DNA from: Pseudofrankia sp. DC12
GTDB lineage: Bacteria; Actinomycetota; Actinomycetes; Frankiales; Frankiaceae
NCBI RefSeq assembly: GCF_000966285.1
Contig: NZ_KQ031391.1
Span: 3,321,208 to 3,385,207 of the forward strand
Direction: 5' to 3'
Length of the DNA: 64,000 bases
Positions 18,180 to 27,268 of the stretch are shown here, one piece after another. The position numbers were made by a program, and so were the translations under genes. Position 1 is the stretch's first letter; each line of letters begins with the position of its first letter. The notes under the pieces are model-generated. The model saw nothing but the letters and a program-made list of their open reading frames with translations. It was not told where the DNA came from and searched no databases.

Positions 18180-19379
18180 TTAGAGCACCGGGCCGCAGAC
18201 GCTGTGCACCGGGGCCGGGCTGGCCAGGAAGCGGTTCGCGATCCAGGTGTACATGTCGTGCGCCGACGCGTTGAAGACGGTGCTGTGGCCGGCGGTCGGG
18301 TAACGGTGGTAGTCGACGGCGGTTCCCGCCGAGCACAGGTCCCGCACCACGCCGTCGGTGATCGGCCGGCGGATGACGTCGTCGGCGTCGCCCTGCAGCA
18401 GCAACAGCGGCGGCATGACACCGATCACCGCCTTGCCCTGCGCGGCGAACCTGGAGGCGTAGGGCTCGGTGGTCAGCGGGTCATGCTGGAACACCTGTGC
18501 CTCGGTGAGCCCCGTGCTGGCGGTCACCAGGTCGCCGGCGCACTCACGCTGCAAGATCGACAGTAGCCGCTTCCCCCGCGGAGTCAGGTCGGCCACCAGG
18601 TTCACGGCGGGATAGGCCACCGACACGCCGTAGGCCGCCAGCAGCACGTAGGCGACCCCGGTGTTGTTCTCGTCACGCAGGCTGGCCAGCGAACGTGGCA
18701 GGTCCGCAAGCGGCGACATGGCGACGATCCCCCGGACCGCGAGCTCCGGCGCGTAGCCGGCGGCCATCACCCCGGCGGCGAGCGCGGCCTGCCCGCCCTG
18801 CGAATAGCCCCAGATGATCACGTTGCTGCCCGCGTGCGCCGCCGGCAGCGCCCGCGCGGCCCGCACCACGTCGAGAAGGGCCTGGCCCGCGGGCCTGGCT
18901 ACGTAGATCGCGTGATCGCCGGGGGTGCCGAGGCCTATGTAGTCGGCGGCGGCGACGACATACCCCTGCTGCGCCAGCGAGAACGTGCTGCCGACCGCGG
19001 ACAGCGGAGGCTGGGTCAACGACGGGGCGCAGGCGTCCGCGACGCCCGTGGTGCCGTGACCGAAGGCGACCACCCGGCGGCCACCGGGCGGCACCGTGCC
19101 GCCGTGCCCCGGTGCCGGGCTGAGCACCACCCCGGAGGCCGCCACGTCGGTGCCGTTCTGGTCTCGGGTGTGGTAGATCACCCGCCAGGCCACGATGCCC
19201 GCCGGCGCGCCGGCCACCGGCGTGGCCGTGATCAGGCTGCCGGGTGCGCCCGGTGCCAGTTGCTCGGCTTCCCCGTTCGAAGCCGCGGCGCCCGAGGATG
19301 TGCCCGCCAAACAGCCAGCCAGCGGCACCGCCAAGAGCAGGGCCAGGGCTGCGTAGGCAAGGACGCCGCGTGTCCTCAT
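18180..19379 (-). CDS. Secreted lipase (LIP family) lipoprotein
   Basis: Predicted extracellular, lipid-anchored lipase or esterase of about 399 residues. ATG 19379 gives MRTRG followed by a hydrophobic stretch and the lipobox PLAGC at residues 19-23; the longer upstream frame would bury the signal. The nucleophile elbow is WGYSQGG, the acid lies in QGDADDVIRRP and the His in PTAGHSTVF, so the triad is complete. Several Cys pairs (ADACAPS, QRECAGD, RDLCSAG, HSVCGPVL) could form disulfides outside the cell. The gene is monocistronic and convergent with the FMN reductase gene. Confidence 0.85.
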   Translation of the reverse strand: MRTRGVLAYAALALLLAVPLAGCLAGTSSGAAASNGEAEQLAPGAPGSLITATPVAGAPAGIVAWRVIYHTRDQNGTDVAASGVVLSPAPGHGGTVPPGGRRVVAFGHGTTGVADACAPSLTQPPLSAVGSTFSLAQQGYVVAAADYIGLGTPGDHAIYVARPAGQALLDVVRAARALPAAHAGSNVIIWGYSQGGQAALAAGVMAAGYAPELAVRGIVAMSPLADLPRSLASLRDENNTGVAYVLLAAYGVSVAYPAVNLVADLTPRGKRLLSILQRECAGDLVTASTGLTEAQVFQHDPLTTEPYASRFAAQGKAVIGVMPPLLLLQGDADDVIRRPITDGVVRDLCSAGTAVDYHRYPTAGHSTVFNASAHDMYTWIANRFLASPAPVHSVCGPVL

Positions 19380-19550
19380 CCGGCCCGGTACGCCCGGGTC
19401 CGCCCGCCTCGCCACGCTTCGAGCGTATTCACCAGCCTGGCGCTTCGACGATTCACGTGGGTCACGCCCCACGTGGATTTCGACCGGCACCGAGGCCGGT
19501 CGCCACCCGGCAGGCCGCGCGCGGCCGCGCGGGACTGCGACCTCTCGCAG

Positions 19551-19578
19551 CCCCACGGGCGCCGCGGCGCCCGTGGGG
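19551..19578. terminator. Perfect 28-bp GC palindrome, likely terminator
   Basis: CCCCACGGGCGCCG is followed by its exact complement, giving a 28-bp dyad within the 410-bp gap between the lipase start and the end of the PII gene. A second weaker GC palindrome lies at about 19513-19530. Placement suits termination of the leftward PII transcript. Nothing else is recognised in this gap. Confidence 0.5.
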
Positions 19579-19789
19579 GCCTGGCTCCAAGCAACAAGAA
19601 GGCCCCGACCAGGCCGACTCGGGAGGACGGCGAAGTGGGGCAAAGAAGAGTCCCGGTGACGTACCCATCGATACGGGGGGATTCGAGGGGTACGCCGACC
19701 GGGACAAGCCACACGTTACAGGTTCGGCCTGCGCTTGTCGCCGCTCCCAAGAACAACGGACGACATCGGGACCCTCAGCTCCTGGAACT

Positions 19790-20128
19790 TTAGATGGCGT
19801 CCATGCCGCGTTCGCCGGTTCGTACCCTGGTCAACGCGACGACCGGGGTGACCCAGACCTTGCCCGCGCCGCTGGCGGTGCTCGCGGCCGAGCTGAGGAT
19901 CAGGTCGACGACGTCCTCGGTGTCGGAATCGTCAACGACGACCTCCATGCGGACGTTGCTCACGGACTCGCCATGGAACCGCTGCCCCCGATACGAGCTG
20001 GTCCGCCAGAGCTCCATTCCGTAACCGGTGGCCTGGCTGATTGTCATCCCATGGATACCAAACGTGTTCAGCGCGGCGCGCACGTCGGCCACCCGGTGCG
20101 GACGGAGAATTGCGGTGACAAGCTTCAC
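19790..20128 (-). CDS. PII-family signalling protein with Phe in place of Tyr51
   Basis: PII proteins are trimers that sense 2-oxoglutarate and ATP/ADP and control ammonium transport and nitrogen enzymes. At 112 residues the length is canonical. The start MKLVTAILRPHRV, the T-loop region YRGQRF (46-51), VVVDDSDTEDVV and the C-terminal signature KVWVTPVVALTRVRTGERG are present. Residue 51, the tyrosine modified by uridylylation or adenylylation in GlnB/GlnK, is Phe, although Tyr46 remains. There is no adjacent amtB or glnD, unlike the usual actinobacterial operon, so this is likely a divergent paralogue. The start is GTG 20128. Confidence 0.85.
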   Translation of the reverse strand: MKLVTAILRPHRVADVRAALNTFGIHGMTISQATGYGMELWRTSSYRGQRFHGESVSNVRMEVVVDDSDTEDVVDLILSSAASTASGAGKVWVTPVVALTRVRTGERGMDAI

Positions 20129-20240
20129 GACCAGGCCCCACTCATCCGCTCGGACTGCGGTATTTCATCCTGCCAAAGCGTAGAGCCGACGGATGTCGGG
20201 GTCCTGTGCCCCACACCGGCTCTTCTGGAGGACCGACGAA

Positions 20241-20783
20241 ATGTCGCTGGCTGACCGAGCTCCGGCACCGGACCCGATCGACCTGCTCCCGCCCGCGCCG
20301 ACCTTCGCCGTGACCAGCACGGACCTCGCCGACGGCGCGCCGCTGCCACTGGCGCACGCGCACCGCAGCGCCGGCGGCGGCGGCCTGTCGCCGCAGCTGT
20401 CCTGGTCGGGCTTTCCGGCTGAGACGCAGTCATTCGTGGTCACCTGTTACGACCCGGACGCACCGACCGGCTCCGGGTTCTGGCACTGGGTCCTCGTCGA
20501 CGTCCCGGCCTCGGTGACCGAGCTCGCGACCGGCGCCGCCTCCGGCGACCTCTCCGGCCTCCCGGCCGGCGCCTACCACGTCGCCTGCGACTGGGGCGCG
20601 AAGAGCTACGGAGGCGCCGCGCCGCCGGCCGGCGACCGCCCGCACCGGTACGTCTTCGTCGTGCACGCGGTGGACGTGCCGAAGCTTGAGGTCAACGACG
20701 CCGTCGCCCCCGCGGTCGTGGGTTTCAACCTGGCGTTCCACACCCTCGCCAGGGCCGTCATCCGCGGCACCTACCAGCGCTGA
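20241..20783 (+). CDS. PEBP-family protein (YbhB/YbcL type)
   Basis: Cytosolic phosphatidylethanolamine-binding-protein-like fold, 180 residues. Family motifs are LSPQLSWSGFP, YDPDAPTGSGFWHWVLVDVP (the DPDAP and HW anion-binding residues) and GDRPHRYVFVVHAVDV. The bacterial members have unclear function; kinase-inhibitor annotations derive from eukaryotic relatives. Start ATG 20241 has GGAGG upstream. The gene is divergent from the PII gene, with about 110 bases between the two starts. Confidence 0.88.
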   Translation: MSLADRAPAPDPIDLLPPAPTFAVTSTDLADGAPLPLAHAHRSAGGGGLSPQLSWSGFPAETQSFVVTCYDPDAPTGSGFWHWVLVDVPASVTELATGAASGDLSGLPAGAYHVACDWGAKSYGGAAPPAGDRPHRYVFVVHAVDVPKLEVNDAVAPAVVGFNLAFHTLARAVIRGTYQR

Positions 20784-20883
20784 GTCTCGCGCCGCGACCA
20801 GCCAGACCGGGATACCTTGACGGGATGAGCCGACGGTCCGCCGTCCGTAGGCTCCCCGGAACCCAGGCAGAGGAGGGCGTCCG

Positions 20884-21015
20884 ATGATGCGCAGGCTTGC
20901 GCTGATCGCCGCGGTCGCCAGCGCCGCCGCGCTGGCCGCCCGCTGGCGCAAGGACAAAGGCGAGCAGGTCGACCTGTGGCACGAGGCCACCTCGGCCGAC
21001 CAGGGTGGTCGCTAG
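20884..21015 (+). CDS. DLW-39-family small membrane-associated protein
   Basis: A 43-residue protein (MMRRLALIAAVASAAALAAR, then a polar tail with VDLWHEATS) behind GAGGAGGGCG. One hydrophobic helix at the N-terminus and the DLW motif in the tail identify the DLW-39 family, whose gene in many actinobacteria lies a few hundred bases beyond gyrA and the tRNA-Ile/tRNA-Ala genes. Here it is 37 kb from tRNA-Ile and on the opposite strand, so the local order has been rearranged. Function is unknown. Confidence 0.75.
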   Translation: MMRRLALIAAVASAAALAARWRKDKGEQVDLWHEATSADQGGR

Positions 21016-21080
21016 GCCCGACAGGCCGGGATGGATCCCCGCGTCAGGGGACCATCCCGGCCCAGGCCTGGCGGCGGCCC

Positions 21081-22052
21081 TCAGACGGGGACGACGCCCA
21101 GGTCCTCCTCGGGCGCACGGGCCTTCGCCCCACGTCCGACAACGAAACCCCCGGCGGCCAGCAGGATGCCGCCGACGAAGATGATCGTCGCCATCACGTT
21201 GACCTGTGGCGGGACCCCGTTCTTGGTCGCGCCCATCACCCACAGCGGGAACGTGAGCGTGCCGCCCGCGTTGAACGCCGTGATGATGTACTCGTCGATC
21301 GACAGCGAGAACGCCAGCATCGCGCCCGACAGGATGCCCGGCAGGATGATCGGGAGCGTCACCAGCCGGAACGTCGCCCACGGCCCGGCCCCGAGGTCGC
21401 GCGCCGCCTCTTCGAGGCTCCTGTCGAAACTGGCCAGCCGGGTGCTGACGACCACGGCGACGTAGGCCAGGTTGAACATGACGTGCGCGATCAGGATCGT
21501 CAGGTACCCGCGCGGGATGTTCATCGTGATGAACAGCGAGAGCAGCGACGAGCCCAGCACCACCTCGGGTGCGGCGATGTTGGCGAAGAGCAGCAGGTTG
21601 ACGCCACCCTGGCCACGGAACGAGTGTTTCCCGATCGCCATGCCGATCATCGTGCCGAAAGCCGTCGCGATGAGGGTCGACAGCACGCCGATCGTCAGCG
21701 AGTTCACCAGTGAGCTGGTGAGGTCCGGGTAGGCGCCGAGCCGGCCCCACCATTTGAAGGTGAAGCCCTGCCAGTGGGTGTTCTGCCGGCTGTGGGTGTC
21801 GTTGAAGCTGAAGACGATCATAAAGATGATCGGCGCGACCAGCCACAGCAGGATCAGCCAGGTGTAGGCGTGCATCAGGTGCTCGCCCCAGCGGATGCGC
21901 GGTCGCCGCCGAGGCGTGGCCGACTGCGCCAGAGCGGTCGCCGCGACGGTGGGGGCGCTCAGAGTCCCTGGTTCGCTCCGTCCGCCGCGAGCTACGGCCC
22001 CGTCCTCCGCAAGCTCCGGACGGGACCTCCGCCCGCGTCCTCCCGCGCTCAC
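21081..22052 (-). CDS. potC: Polyamine ABC transporter permease PotC
   Basis: Second inner-membrane subunit of a spermidine/putrescine-type importer. It has six predicted helices and the EAA loop that contacts the ATPase (EEAARDLGAGPWATFRLVTLP), plus the PotC-like segment FNDTHSRQNTHWQGFTFKWW. Start GTG 22052 overlaps the potB stop by four bases (GTGA), implying translational coupling. The N-terminal 50 residues are a polar extension; the first helix begins near residue 60. It is the last gene of the leftward potA-potD-potB-potC operon. Substrate specificity (polyamine) rests on family resemblance. Confidence 0.87.
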   Translation of the reverse strand: MSAGGRGRRSRPELAEDGAVARGGRSEPGTLSAPTVAATALAQSATPRRRPRIRWGEHLMHAYTWLILLWLVAPIIFMIVFSFNDTHSRQNTHWQGFTFKWWGRLGAYPDLTSSLVNSLTIGVLSTLIATAFGTMIGMAIGKHSFRGQGGVNLLLFANIAAPEVVLGSSLLSLFITMNIPRGYLTILIAHVMFNLAYVAVVVSTRLASFDRSLEEAARDLGAGPWATFRLVTLPIILPGILSGAMLAFSLSIDEYIITAFNAGGTLTFPLWVMGATKNGVPPQVNVMATIIFVGGILLAAGGFVVGRGAKARAPEEDLGVVPV

Positions 22053-22972
22053 CGCGTCGCCATCTCGAAGACGTCACGCGTGCCGAGCACCCGGGCGTAG
22101 ATGAGGATGCCGACCAGCAGGATCACCATCAGGATGAACGACAGCGCCGACGCGAGGGGATAGTCCGCGTTCGTGAGGAACGCCGTCTGGATGATGTTCC
22201 CGATCATCGTGTTGTGGGTGCCTCCGAGGATCGACGCGTTGACGTAGTCGGAGGTCGCCGGGACGAACGTGAGCAGCACGCCGGCGAACACCCCCGGCAT
22301 GGACAGCGGCAGCACGACCCGGCCGAACACGCCGGCCTTGTTGGCGTAGAGGTCACCCGCGGCCTCCAGTAGCCGCGGGTCCATCCGTTCGAGCGCCACG
22401 TAGATCGGAAGCAGCATGAACGGGAACGAGTTGTACGTCAGACCGCCGATCACCGCCGCCGAGGTCGCCATGACCCGGAAACCGTCCGGCAGCAGCCCGA
22501 TGTGCTTGAGGTTCCCGAGGATGACGCCGTCGTCGGCGAGCAGGAACTCCCACGAGACGGTCCGGATGATAAACGAGACGAGGAACGGCAGCAGGACCAG
22601 GAAGAGGTAGGTCGCGCGCCGCCTCCCGCCGTAGAAGGCAATCCAGTACGCCATCGGGTACGCCAGCACGATCGACAGCACCGTGCAGACGCCGCCATAG
22701 ATGAATGACCGGATCAGCTGCGTCGAGTACTCGCTGATCGCGTGCGGGTAGATCCCGAAATTGAAGGTCTGGGCGAAGCCGTCGGTCACGTTCCCGGTCT
22801 GCAGCGAGACCGAGAGCATGACCAGCATCGGCACCACGAAGAAGATCGCGAGGTAGAGCCCGCCTGGGGTGGACAGCAGGTAGGGGGTCCACGGCGAGCG
22901 CCAGTGCTTCGGCTTCTTCCCGCGGCCGCCCGCCGCCCCGGCCTCCGGGGCGGCGGCCACGGTCTGGGTCAT
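22049..22972 (-). CDS. potB: Polyamine ABC transporter permease PotB
   Basis: First permease subunit, 307 residues. Features are an N-terminal cytosolic segment, the helix TPGGLYLAIFFVVPMLVMLSV, five more helices and the EAA loop LEAAGDLYANKAGVFGRVVLP. ATG 22972 is preceded by GGAAAAGG, which lies inside the right arm of a 15-bp inverted repeat, so translation may be modulated by a hairpin between potD and potB. It pairs with PotC (overlapping downstream) to form the membrane channel for substrate delivered by the binding protein encoded upstream. Confidence 0.88.
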   Translation of the reverse strand: MTQTVAAAPEAGAAGGRGKKPKHWRSPWTPYLLSTPGGLYLAIFFVVPMLVMLSVSLQTGNVTDGFAQTFNFGIYPHAISEYSTQLIRSFIYGGVCTVLSIVLAYPMAYWIAFYGGRRRATYLFLVLLPFLVSFIIRTVSWEFLLADDGVILGNLKHIGLLPDGFRVMATSAAVIGGLTYNSFPFMLLPIYVALERMDPRLLEAAGDLYANKAGVFGRVVLPLSMPGVFAGVLLTFVPATSDYVNASILGGTHNTMIGNIIQTAFLTNADYPLASALSFILMVILLVGILIYARVLGTRDVFEMATR

Positions 22973-22975
22973 GAT

Positions 22976-23046
22976 TGAACCTTTTCCATTTATGCGTGCA
23001 CTGGTCCAGGTCGGTCCTTCTCGTCAACGGCAATGGAAAAGGTTCA
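22976..23046 (-). promoter_or_regulatory. Intercistronic hairpin masking the potB ribosome site
   Basis: In the potD-potB gap, TGAACCTTTTCCATT (22976-22990) and AATGGAAAAGGTTCA (23032-23046) are exact complements with a 41-base loop. In the leftward mRNA the arm nearer potB contains the potB ribosome site GGAAAAGG, three bases plus the start codon away. The stem would mask it and also shield the 3' end of the upstream binding-protein message, giving more PotD than permease. Confidence 0.65.
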
Positions 23047-23065
23047 TTCGCTCCGGCTCAGGCGC

Positions 23066-24310
23066 TCACGACTGGACGATGGGCTGGAAGATGCTGTTCC
23101 AGGTCTTCTCCTCGGCCGCGGTGAGATCCCGGTACCGGTAGCTCTTCTTCAGGTCGTCCGCGGTCGGGAAGATCAGCGGGGAGCCGGAGAGCGACGAGTC
23201 GACCAGCGCCTTCGCGCCCGGCACCGGGGTGATGTAGTTGATGTAGTCGGTCAGCATCGCCGCGATAGCCGGCTTGTACACGTAGTCCATGTAGGTGATC
23301 GCGTCGACCGGGTGGGCGGCGGTGATCGGGATGCACATGTTGTCGGTCCAGAAGAGGCCACCCTCCTTCGGGACCACGAACTTGAGGTTCTTGCCACCGG
23401 CCTGCTGCTGGTAGACGTCGCCGGACCAGGCCATCGACAGCCACAGGTCGCCCGAGGCGAGCGCGTCGATGTAGCCCTGGTCGTAGTACTTGCGGACGAT
23501 GCCGTCGTCGCGCTGCTTCGTCAGCTTCGCGGCGGCGTTCTTCCAGTCCGCCTCGGTCGACGTCTCCGGGTTGACGCCCATGCCGACCATGCAGAAGTTC
23601 GGCAGGTCCTCGTTGTCGCCGAACATGCCGACGTGGCCCTTGAAAGCCGGGTCGAAGAGATCCTCGTAGCTGGTGATCTCGCGGCCCGTCTTCTCGGGGT
23701 CGTACCCGATGCCGACCAGGCCGGACTGCCACGCGACGGTGTACTTGTTGCCCTTGTCGTAGGACGGGTTCTTCACCGACGGGTCGGCGTTCTTGGCGAA
23801 GGTCGGCAGCTTCGTCTGGTCCAGCGGGGCGAGGAAGCCCAGCTCGATGAACTTGTCCAGGTAGATGCCGTTGGTGATGACGATCAGGTCAGCGCTGATC
23901 GACTGGTGCGCCGCGAGCTGCGGCTGCACCTTCGCGAAGTACTCGCCGTTGTCCTGGATCGACTCCCGGTAGTTGACATGGATACCGGTGTCCTTCTCGA
24001 ACTGGACCAGCGACGGGTGCTTCCCGGCGTCGTCGGTGTCCATGTAGAGCGGCCAGTTGGCGAAGTCGAGCGTGCCCGCCTTCTTCTTGTCGCTCCAGAA
24101 CTTGGCGACGTCGTCGGCACTCGCCGGCGCCTTCTTCTCCCCCTTGACGCCACAGGCGGCGAGGAACGCGGCGAGGCCGGCGGCGCCGCCTGCCTGCAGG
24201 ACCTGCCGGCGGCCGAGGCGGGGCTGGGTGAGGCCGCGCAGGAGGGCCGGGTCGACGGCGGGAGCCGGCGACTGCGCGCCGGGATGGTCCGTGCTGTCGT
24301 GCGTCGTCAC
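23066..24310 (-). CDS. potD: Polyamine ABC transporter substrate-binding lipoprotein PotD
   Basis: Periplasm-equivalent binding protein of 414 residues, captured outside the membrane and feeding PotBC. The N-terminus has a twin-arginine signal (LGRRQVLQAGG, residues 31-41) running into the lipobox LAAC, so it is exported folded through Tat and then lipidated. The mature part shows PotD hallmarks: FANWPLYMDTDD, YRESIQDNGEYF, the ligand-pocket SADLIVITNG and KFVVPKEGGLFWTDNMCIP. Operon neighbours are PotA upstream (121-base gap) and PotB downstream (93-base gap holding a hairpin). The exact polyamine cannot be told from sequence. Confidence 0.9.
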   Translation of the reverse strand: MTTHDSTDHPGAQSPAPAVDPALLRGLTQPRLGRRQVLQAGGAAGLAAFLAACGVKGEKKAPASADDVAKFWSDKKKAGTLDFANWPLYMDTDDAGKHPSLVQFEKDTGIHVNYRESIQDNGEYFAKVQPQLAAHQSISADLIVITNGIYLDKFIELGFLAPLDQTKLPTFAKNADPSVKNPSYDKGNKYTVAWQSGLVGIGYDPEKTGREITSYEDLFDPAFKGHVGMFGDNEDLPNFCMVGMGVNPETSTEADWKNAAAKLTKQRDDGIVRKYYDQGYIDALASGDLWLSMAWSGDVYQQQAGGKNLKFVVPKEGGLFWTDNMCIPITAAHPVDAITYMDYVYKPAIAAMLTDYINYITPVPGAKALVDSSLSGSPLIFPTADDLKKSYRYRDLTAAEEKTWNSIFQPIVQS

Positions 24311-24431
24311 GTGGGAGGTCCTCCGCGAGGTGCTGTCAGCTGAACGCGCTTCTTGTCAGGGATCTGTTGGTCGTTGCTTGCCAGGTCGGCCCGAGGGCCG
24401 GCTGGGAGGTGCTTCGGGTCGGCTGTCACCG

Positions 24432-25691
24432 TCAGACAGCGACGGGCGTGGAGCCGGTGGGACCGGACGCGAGGGCGAACGAGTGGTCCTCCCGCCAGGA
24501 CAGCCAGACCTCGTCCCCACGGCGCGCGATGTCCGCCGAGTCCGAGCTGTTCTGCCAGAAGACTGTGATCTCGTCGCCGCCCGGGGTGAACACCGTGTAG
24601 GTGGTGTTGGTCCCCAGGTAGACGACCTCGGTGACCCGGCCGCGCAGCAGGCAGACGTCGCCGTCCGGCCGCTCGACGGTCATGCCGATCTTCTCGGGAC
24701 GGACGGTCAGCTCGACGACGGAGCCCGTCCGCACCGACTCCAGGTCCTCGTGCAACGGCACCATCAGCCGCTCGTCGATGCCCGCGTCCAGGATCGCGAC
24801 CGGACCGGTCGCGCCGCCAGCCTCGGCCGAGAGCGGGCCAGTGGTCACCGTCCTGACCGTCCTGCGCAGCACGTTCGACGTGCCGATGAACCCGGCGACG
24901 AACCGGGTACGCGGCCGCTCGTAGAGGTCGCGCGGGGCCGCCAGCTGCTCGATCCGGCCCTTGTTCATGACCGCGATGCGGTCCGACATGGTCAGCGCCT
25001 CGCTCTGGTCGTGCGTCACGTAGACGAACGTGATCCCGACCTCACGCTGGATGCGCTTGAGCTCGATCTGCATGGTCTCGCGCAGCTTGAGGTCGAGGGC
25101 GCCCAGCGGCTCGTCGAGCAGCAGCGCGCGCGGCTCGTTCACCAGCGCACGGGCCAGCGCCACCCGCTGCTGCTGGCCACCGGAGAGCTCCTTGGGCTTG
25201 CGGTCGGCCAGCGCGCCGAGCTCGACCAGCTCCAGCATCTTCGTCACCCGGTCGCGCATCGTCTGGCCACGGATGCCCTTGCGCTTCAGGCCGAAGGCGA
25301 CGTTGCCGGCGACGTCGAGGTGCGGGAAGAGCGCGTAGCTCTGGAAGACCAGGTTGACGTCCCGCCGGTTCGGCGGAGTCGCCGTCACGTCGTTGCCGTG
25401 CAACAGGATCTGGCCCCGGCTCGGCTCCTCGAAGCCGCCGATCATGCGCAGCGTCGTCGTCTTCCCGCAGCCCGAAGGCCCCAGCAGCGAGAAGAACTCG
25501 CCCTCGGCGATCTGGAGGTCGACGGTCTCGACGGCCGTCACGGCGCCGCGCCGCGAGGCGTAGTCCTTCGCGACGCCGATCAGCTCGATCGCGGGCGCCG
25601 CCGCACCCGCTCCACGGGTGGGCACCGTCGGCGTACTGACCGCCGTCACCGGCGCCGCCACCCCGTCCGCGGTCACCGCCAAGGCCCGCAC
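24432..25691 (-). CDS. potA: Polyamine ABC transporter ATPase PotA
   Basis: ATP-binding subunit of 419 residues powering the importer at the cytosolic face. Walker A is GPSGCGKTT, the Q-loop is FQSYALFPHL, the signature is LSGGQQQRVALARAL, Walker B is ALLLDEPLGALD and the switch His lies in YVTHDQSEAL. The C-terminal part is the TOBE/MOI regulatory domain typical of PotA/MalK-type ATPases. The first 34 residues are an Ala/Pro-rich extension before IELIGVAKDY. Start GTG 25691 has GGAAGGCAG upstream. It is the first gene of the operon; its promoter must lie in the AT-richer stretch right of 25692. Confidence 0.9.
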   Translation of the reverse strand: MRALAVTADGVAAPVTAVSTPTVPTRGAGAAAPAIELIGVAKDYASRRGAVTAVETVDLQIAEGEFFSLLGPSGCGKTTTLRMIGGFEEPSRGQILLHGNDVTATPPNRRDVNLVFQSYALFPHLDVAGNVAFGLKRKGIRGQTMRDRVTKMLELVELGALADRKPKELSGGQQQRVALARALVNEPRALLLDEPLGALDLKLRETMQIELKRIQREVGITFVYVTHDQSEALTMSDRIAVMNKGRIEQLAAPRDLYERPRTRFVAGFIGTSNVLRRTVRTVTTGPLSAEAGGATGPVAILDAGIDERLMVPLHEDLESVRTGSVVELTVRPEKIGMTVERPDGDVCLLRGRVTEVVYLGTNTTYTVFTPGGDEITVFWQNSSDSADIARRGDEVWLSWREDHSFALASGPTGSTPVAV

Positions 25692-26434
25692 CTGCCTTCC
25701 CGAGTTTCGTGACAGATCGATGGCAATCCGTAGAAGTCACGCACCGATGCCGAGTCAGACTGCCAGCGGCATGTGCCCTCGACAAGGGATCCGACGTAAA
25801 TGTTCGATTTCCCAGCCGAATCAGAGCCGAGACGCCCTGCCGGCCAGGGAATCCACTCGCAAGGCGGGGTCATCGACACTGATGCGATGGCGCGGGCCAC
25901 CGAACCACCGCTCCTGGAGGGAAAGGGTCCGTGCGCGGACGGAGACCATCCATGCACACCGCCGGTGGCGCTGACCCAATAGTGGTCAGCCTACGGGCGG
26001 TGCGTGGCCGCCCGGCCGCCCTGACCGGGCAGTGAGGGCAGAACCACCCGGGGCAGGACAGACCGCCACCTGGTCACCGTCCGCAGGCGGACGACCTGGC
26101 TCTCCCGGTCACCTACCGCCGATGGTCACCGTCCCGCTCAGGACCAGCACTCTCGACCGGAGGCCACGGCCCACCGGAGGCGTTGACCACCGGCGGGCAT
26201 CGTTAGATCATTTGACGCTTTCCCCACGGGGGCCTGGCGCCATCGGCGCCGGAGCGCCGTACTGTCCCGCCCCCAGCCGTGGCGACGCTGCCCACCCATG
26301 GAGACGGCGATCGCCACGGCGCTGCCCCCCAGTGGGCAGTGCCTTCGCGGCGGTGACCAGACAGACCACAGATGAGCAGCGTCTCCAGGGGCGGTCGGCT
26401 GGCGGTTGGGCACCCAGCGGCGCATCGTGGACGG
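25692..26434. other. Intergenic region between potA and the DinB-like gene
   Basis: These 743 bases separate divergent genes. The part 25700-25830 has the lowest GC and should contain the pot promoter. Around 26287-26343 there are GC hairpins of the CGCTGCCCA/TGGGCAGCG type that recur right of the next gene. Several long frames exist on both strands, but none has a ribosome site or recognisable domains. Confidence 0.4.
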
Positions 26435-27268
26435 ATGGCGACCGAGACGCGCGCCGGGGCCCGGGAGTCAGGCCTGCCGCCGTCCGCACGGGCGACGCAC
26501 ACCACGCCCGTCGGCGCCGGCTACCTTCCCTCCCCGGTTCCGCACGACCTACTGGCCGGAGTGTCCGCGTCGCACCGGCGGCTGCTGGCCCTCGCCGCGG
26601 CGTTGGACGACGCCACCGTCGCCCGGCCCTCCCTGCTGCCCGGCTGGACGGTGGGCCACCTGCTGCACCACCTCACCGTCGATGCCCACGGACACACGAA
26701 CGTCGTCCAGGCAGCCTGCGCCGGCGCGGCCCCAGTACCTCTGCGCGACACCGGCCCAACAGGTCCCGACGCGGGCGCTGCCTCCGCAGCCGAGCGTCTG
26801 CACGCGGACCTGGCCGCCGCCATCGCCGGGCTGGAACGTGCCTGGGACACCGCCCATGTCGAGGTCTGGCGCACCGGTCTCGGCCGGTGCCGGCCGGAGC
26901 CAGCGGACGGCGCGCCGCCCGATGGTCCGGTGACCCTGTCGGACCTGGTGTTCCTGCGCTGGCGCGAAGTCGAGATCCACGGTGTCGACCTCGGGCTCGC
27001 CGACCGCGGCGGGCCTGGCTGGGCCGACCTACCCGCTCCCTACGTGGACACCGAATGGGACTGGACGACCGCGCGCCTGCCGGAACGGTTGCCACCCGGG
27101 GTCAGCGTGGTGCTGGCGCCTGGCGACCGGCCCTCGCGCGCGTTCGGCGCCGGCTCGCGGCCAGCCGTCGTCCGCACCTCCACCGCGGAGACTCTGCGCT
27201 GGCTACTGGGTCGCCTTCCTCGCCCGGCCGCGCCCAGGGGTTGGCCGGAGCTGCGTTCCTGGGAGTGA
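26435..27268 (+). CDS. Mycothiol-dependent maleylpyruvate isomerase-like (DinB-fold) protein
   Basis: A 277-residue member of the actinobacterial TIGR03083 type: an N-terminal DinB-like four-helix bundle with LLPGWTVGHLLHHLTVDAHGH, whose His residues are candidate metal ligands, and a C-terminal domain with RWREVEIHGVDLGL. The founding enzyme uses mycothiol to isomerise maleylpyruvate, but many relatives have unknown substrates, so only the fold is claimed. ATG 26435 is chosen; its ribosome site is weak (GGACGG). No aromatic-degradation genes are adjacent. GC hairpins of a common type flank it on both sides. Confidence 0.75.
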   Translation: MATETRAGARESGLPPSARATHTTPVGAGYLPSPVPHDLLAGVSASHRRLLALAAALDDATVARPSLLPGWTVGHLLHHLTVDAHGHTNVVQAACAGAAPVPLRDTGPTGPDAGAASAAERLHADLAAAIAGLERAWDTAHVEVWRTGLGRCRPEPADGAPPDGPVTLSDLVFLRWREVEIHGVDLGLADRGGPGWADLPAPYVDTEWDWTTARLPERLPPGVSVVLAPGDRPSRAFGAGSRPAVVRTSTAETLRWLLGRLPRPAAPRGWPELRSWE

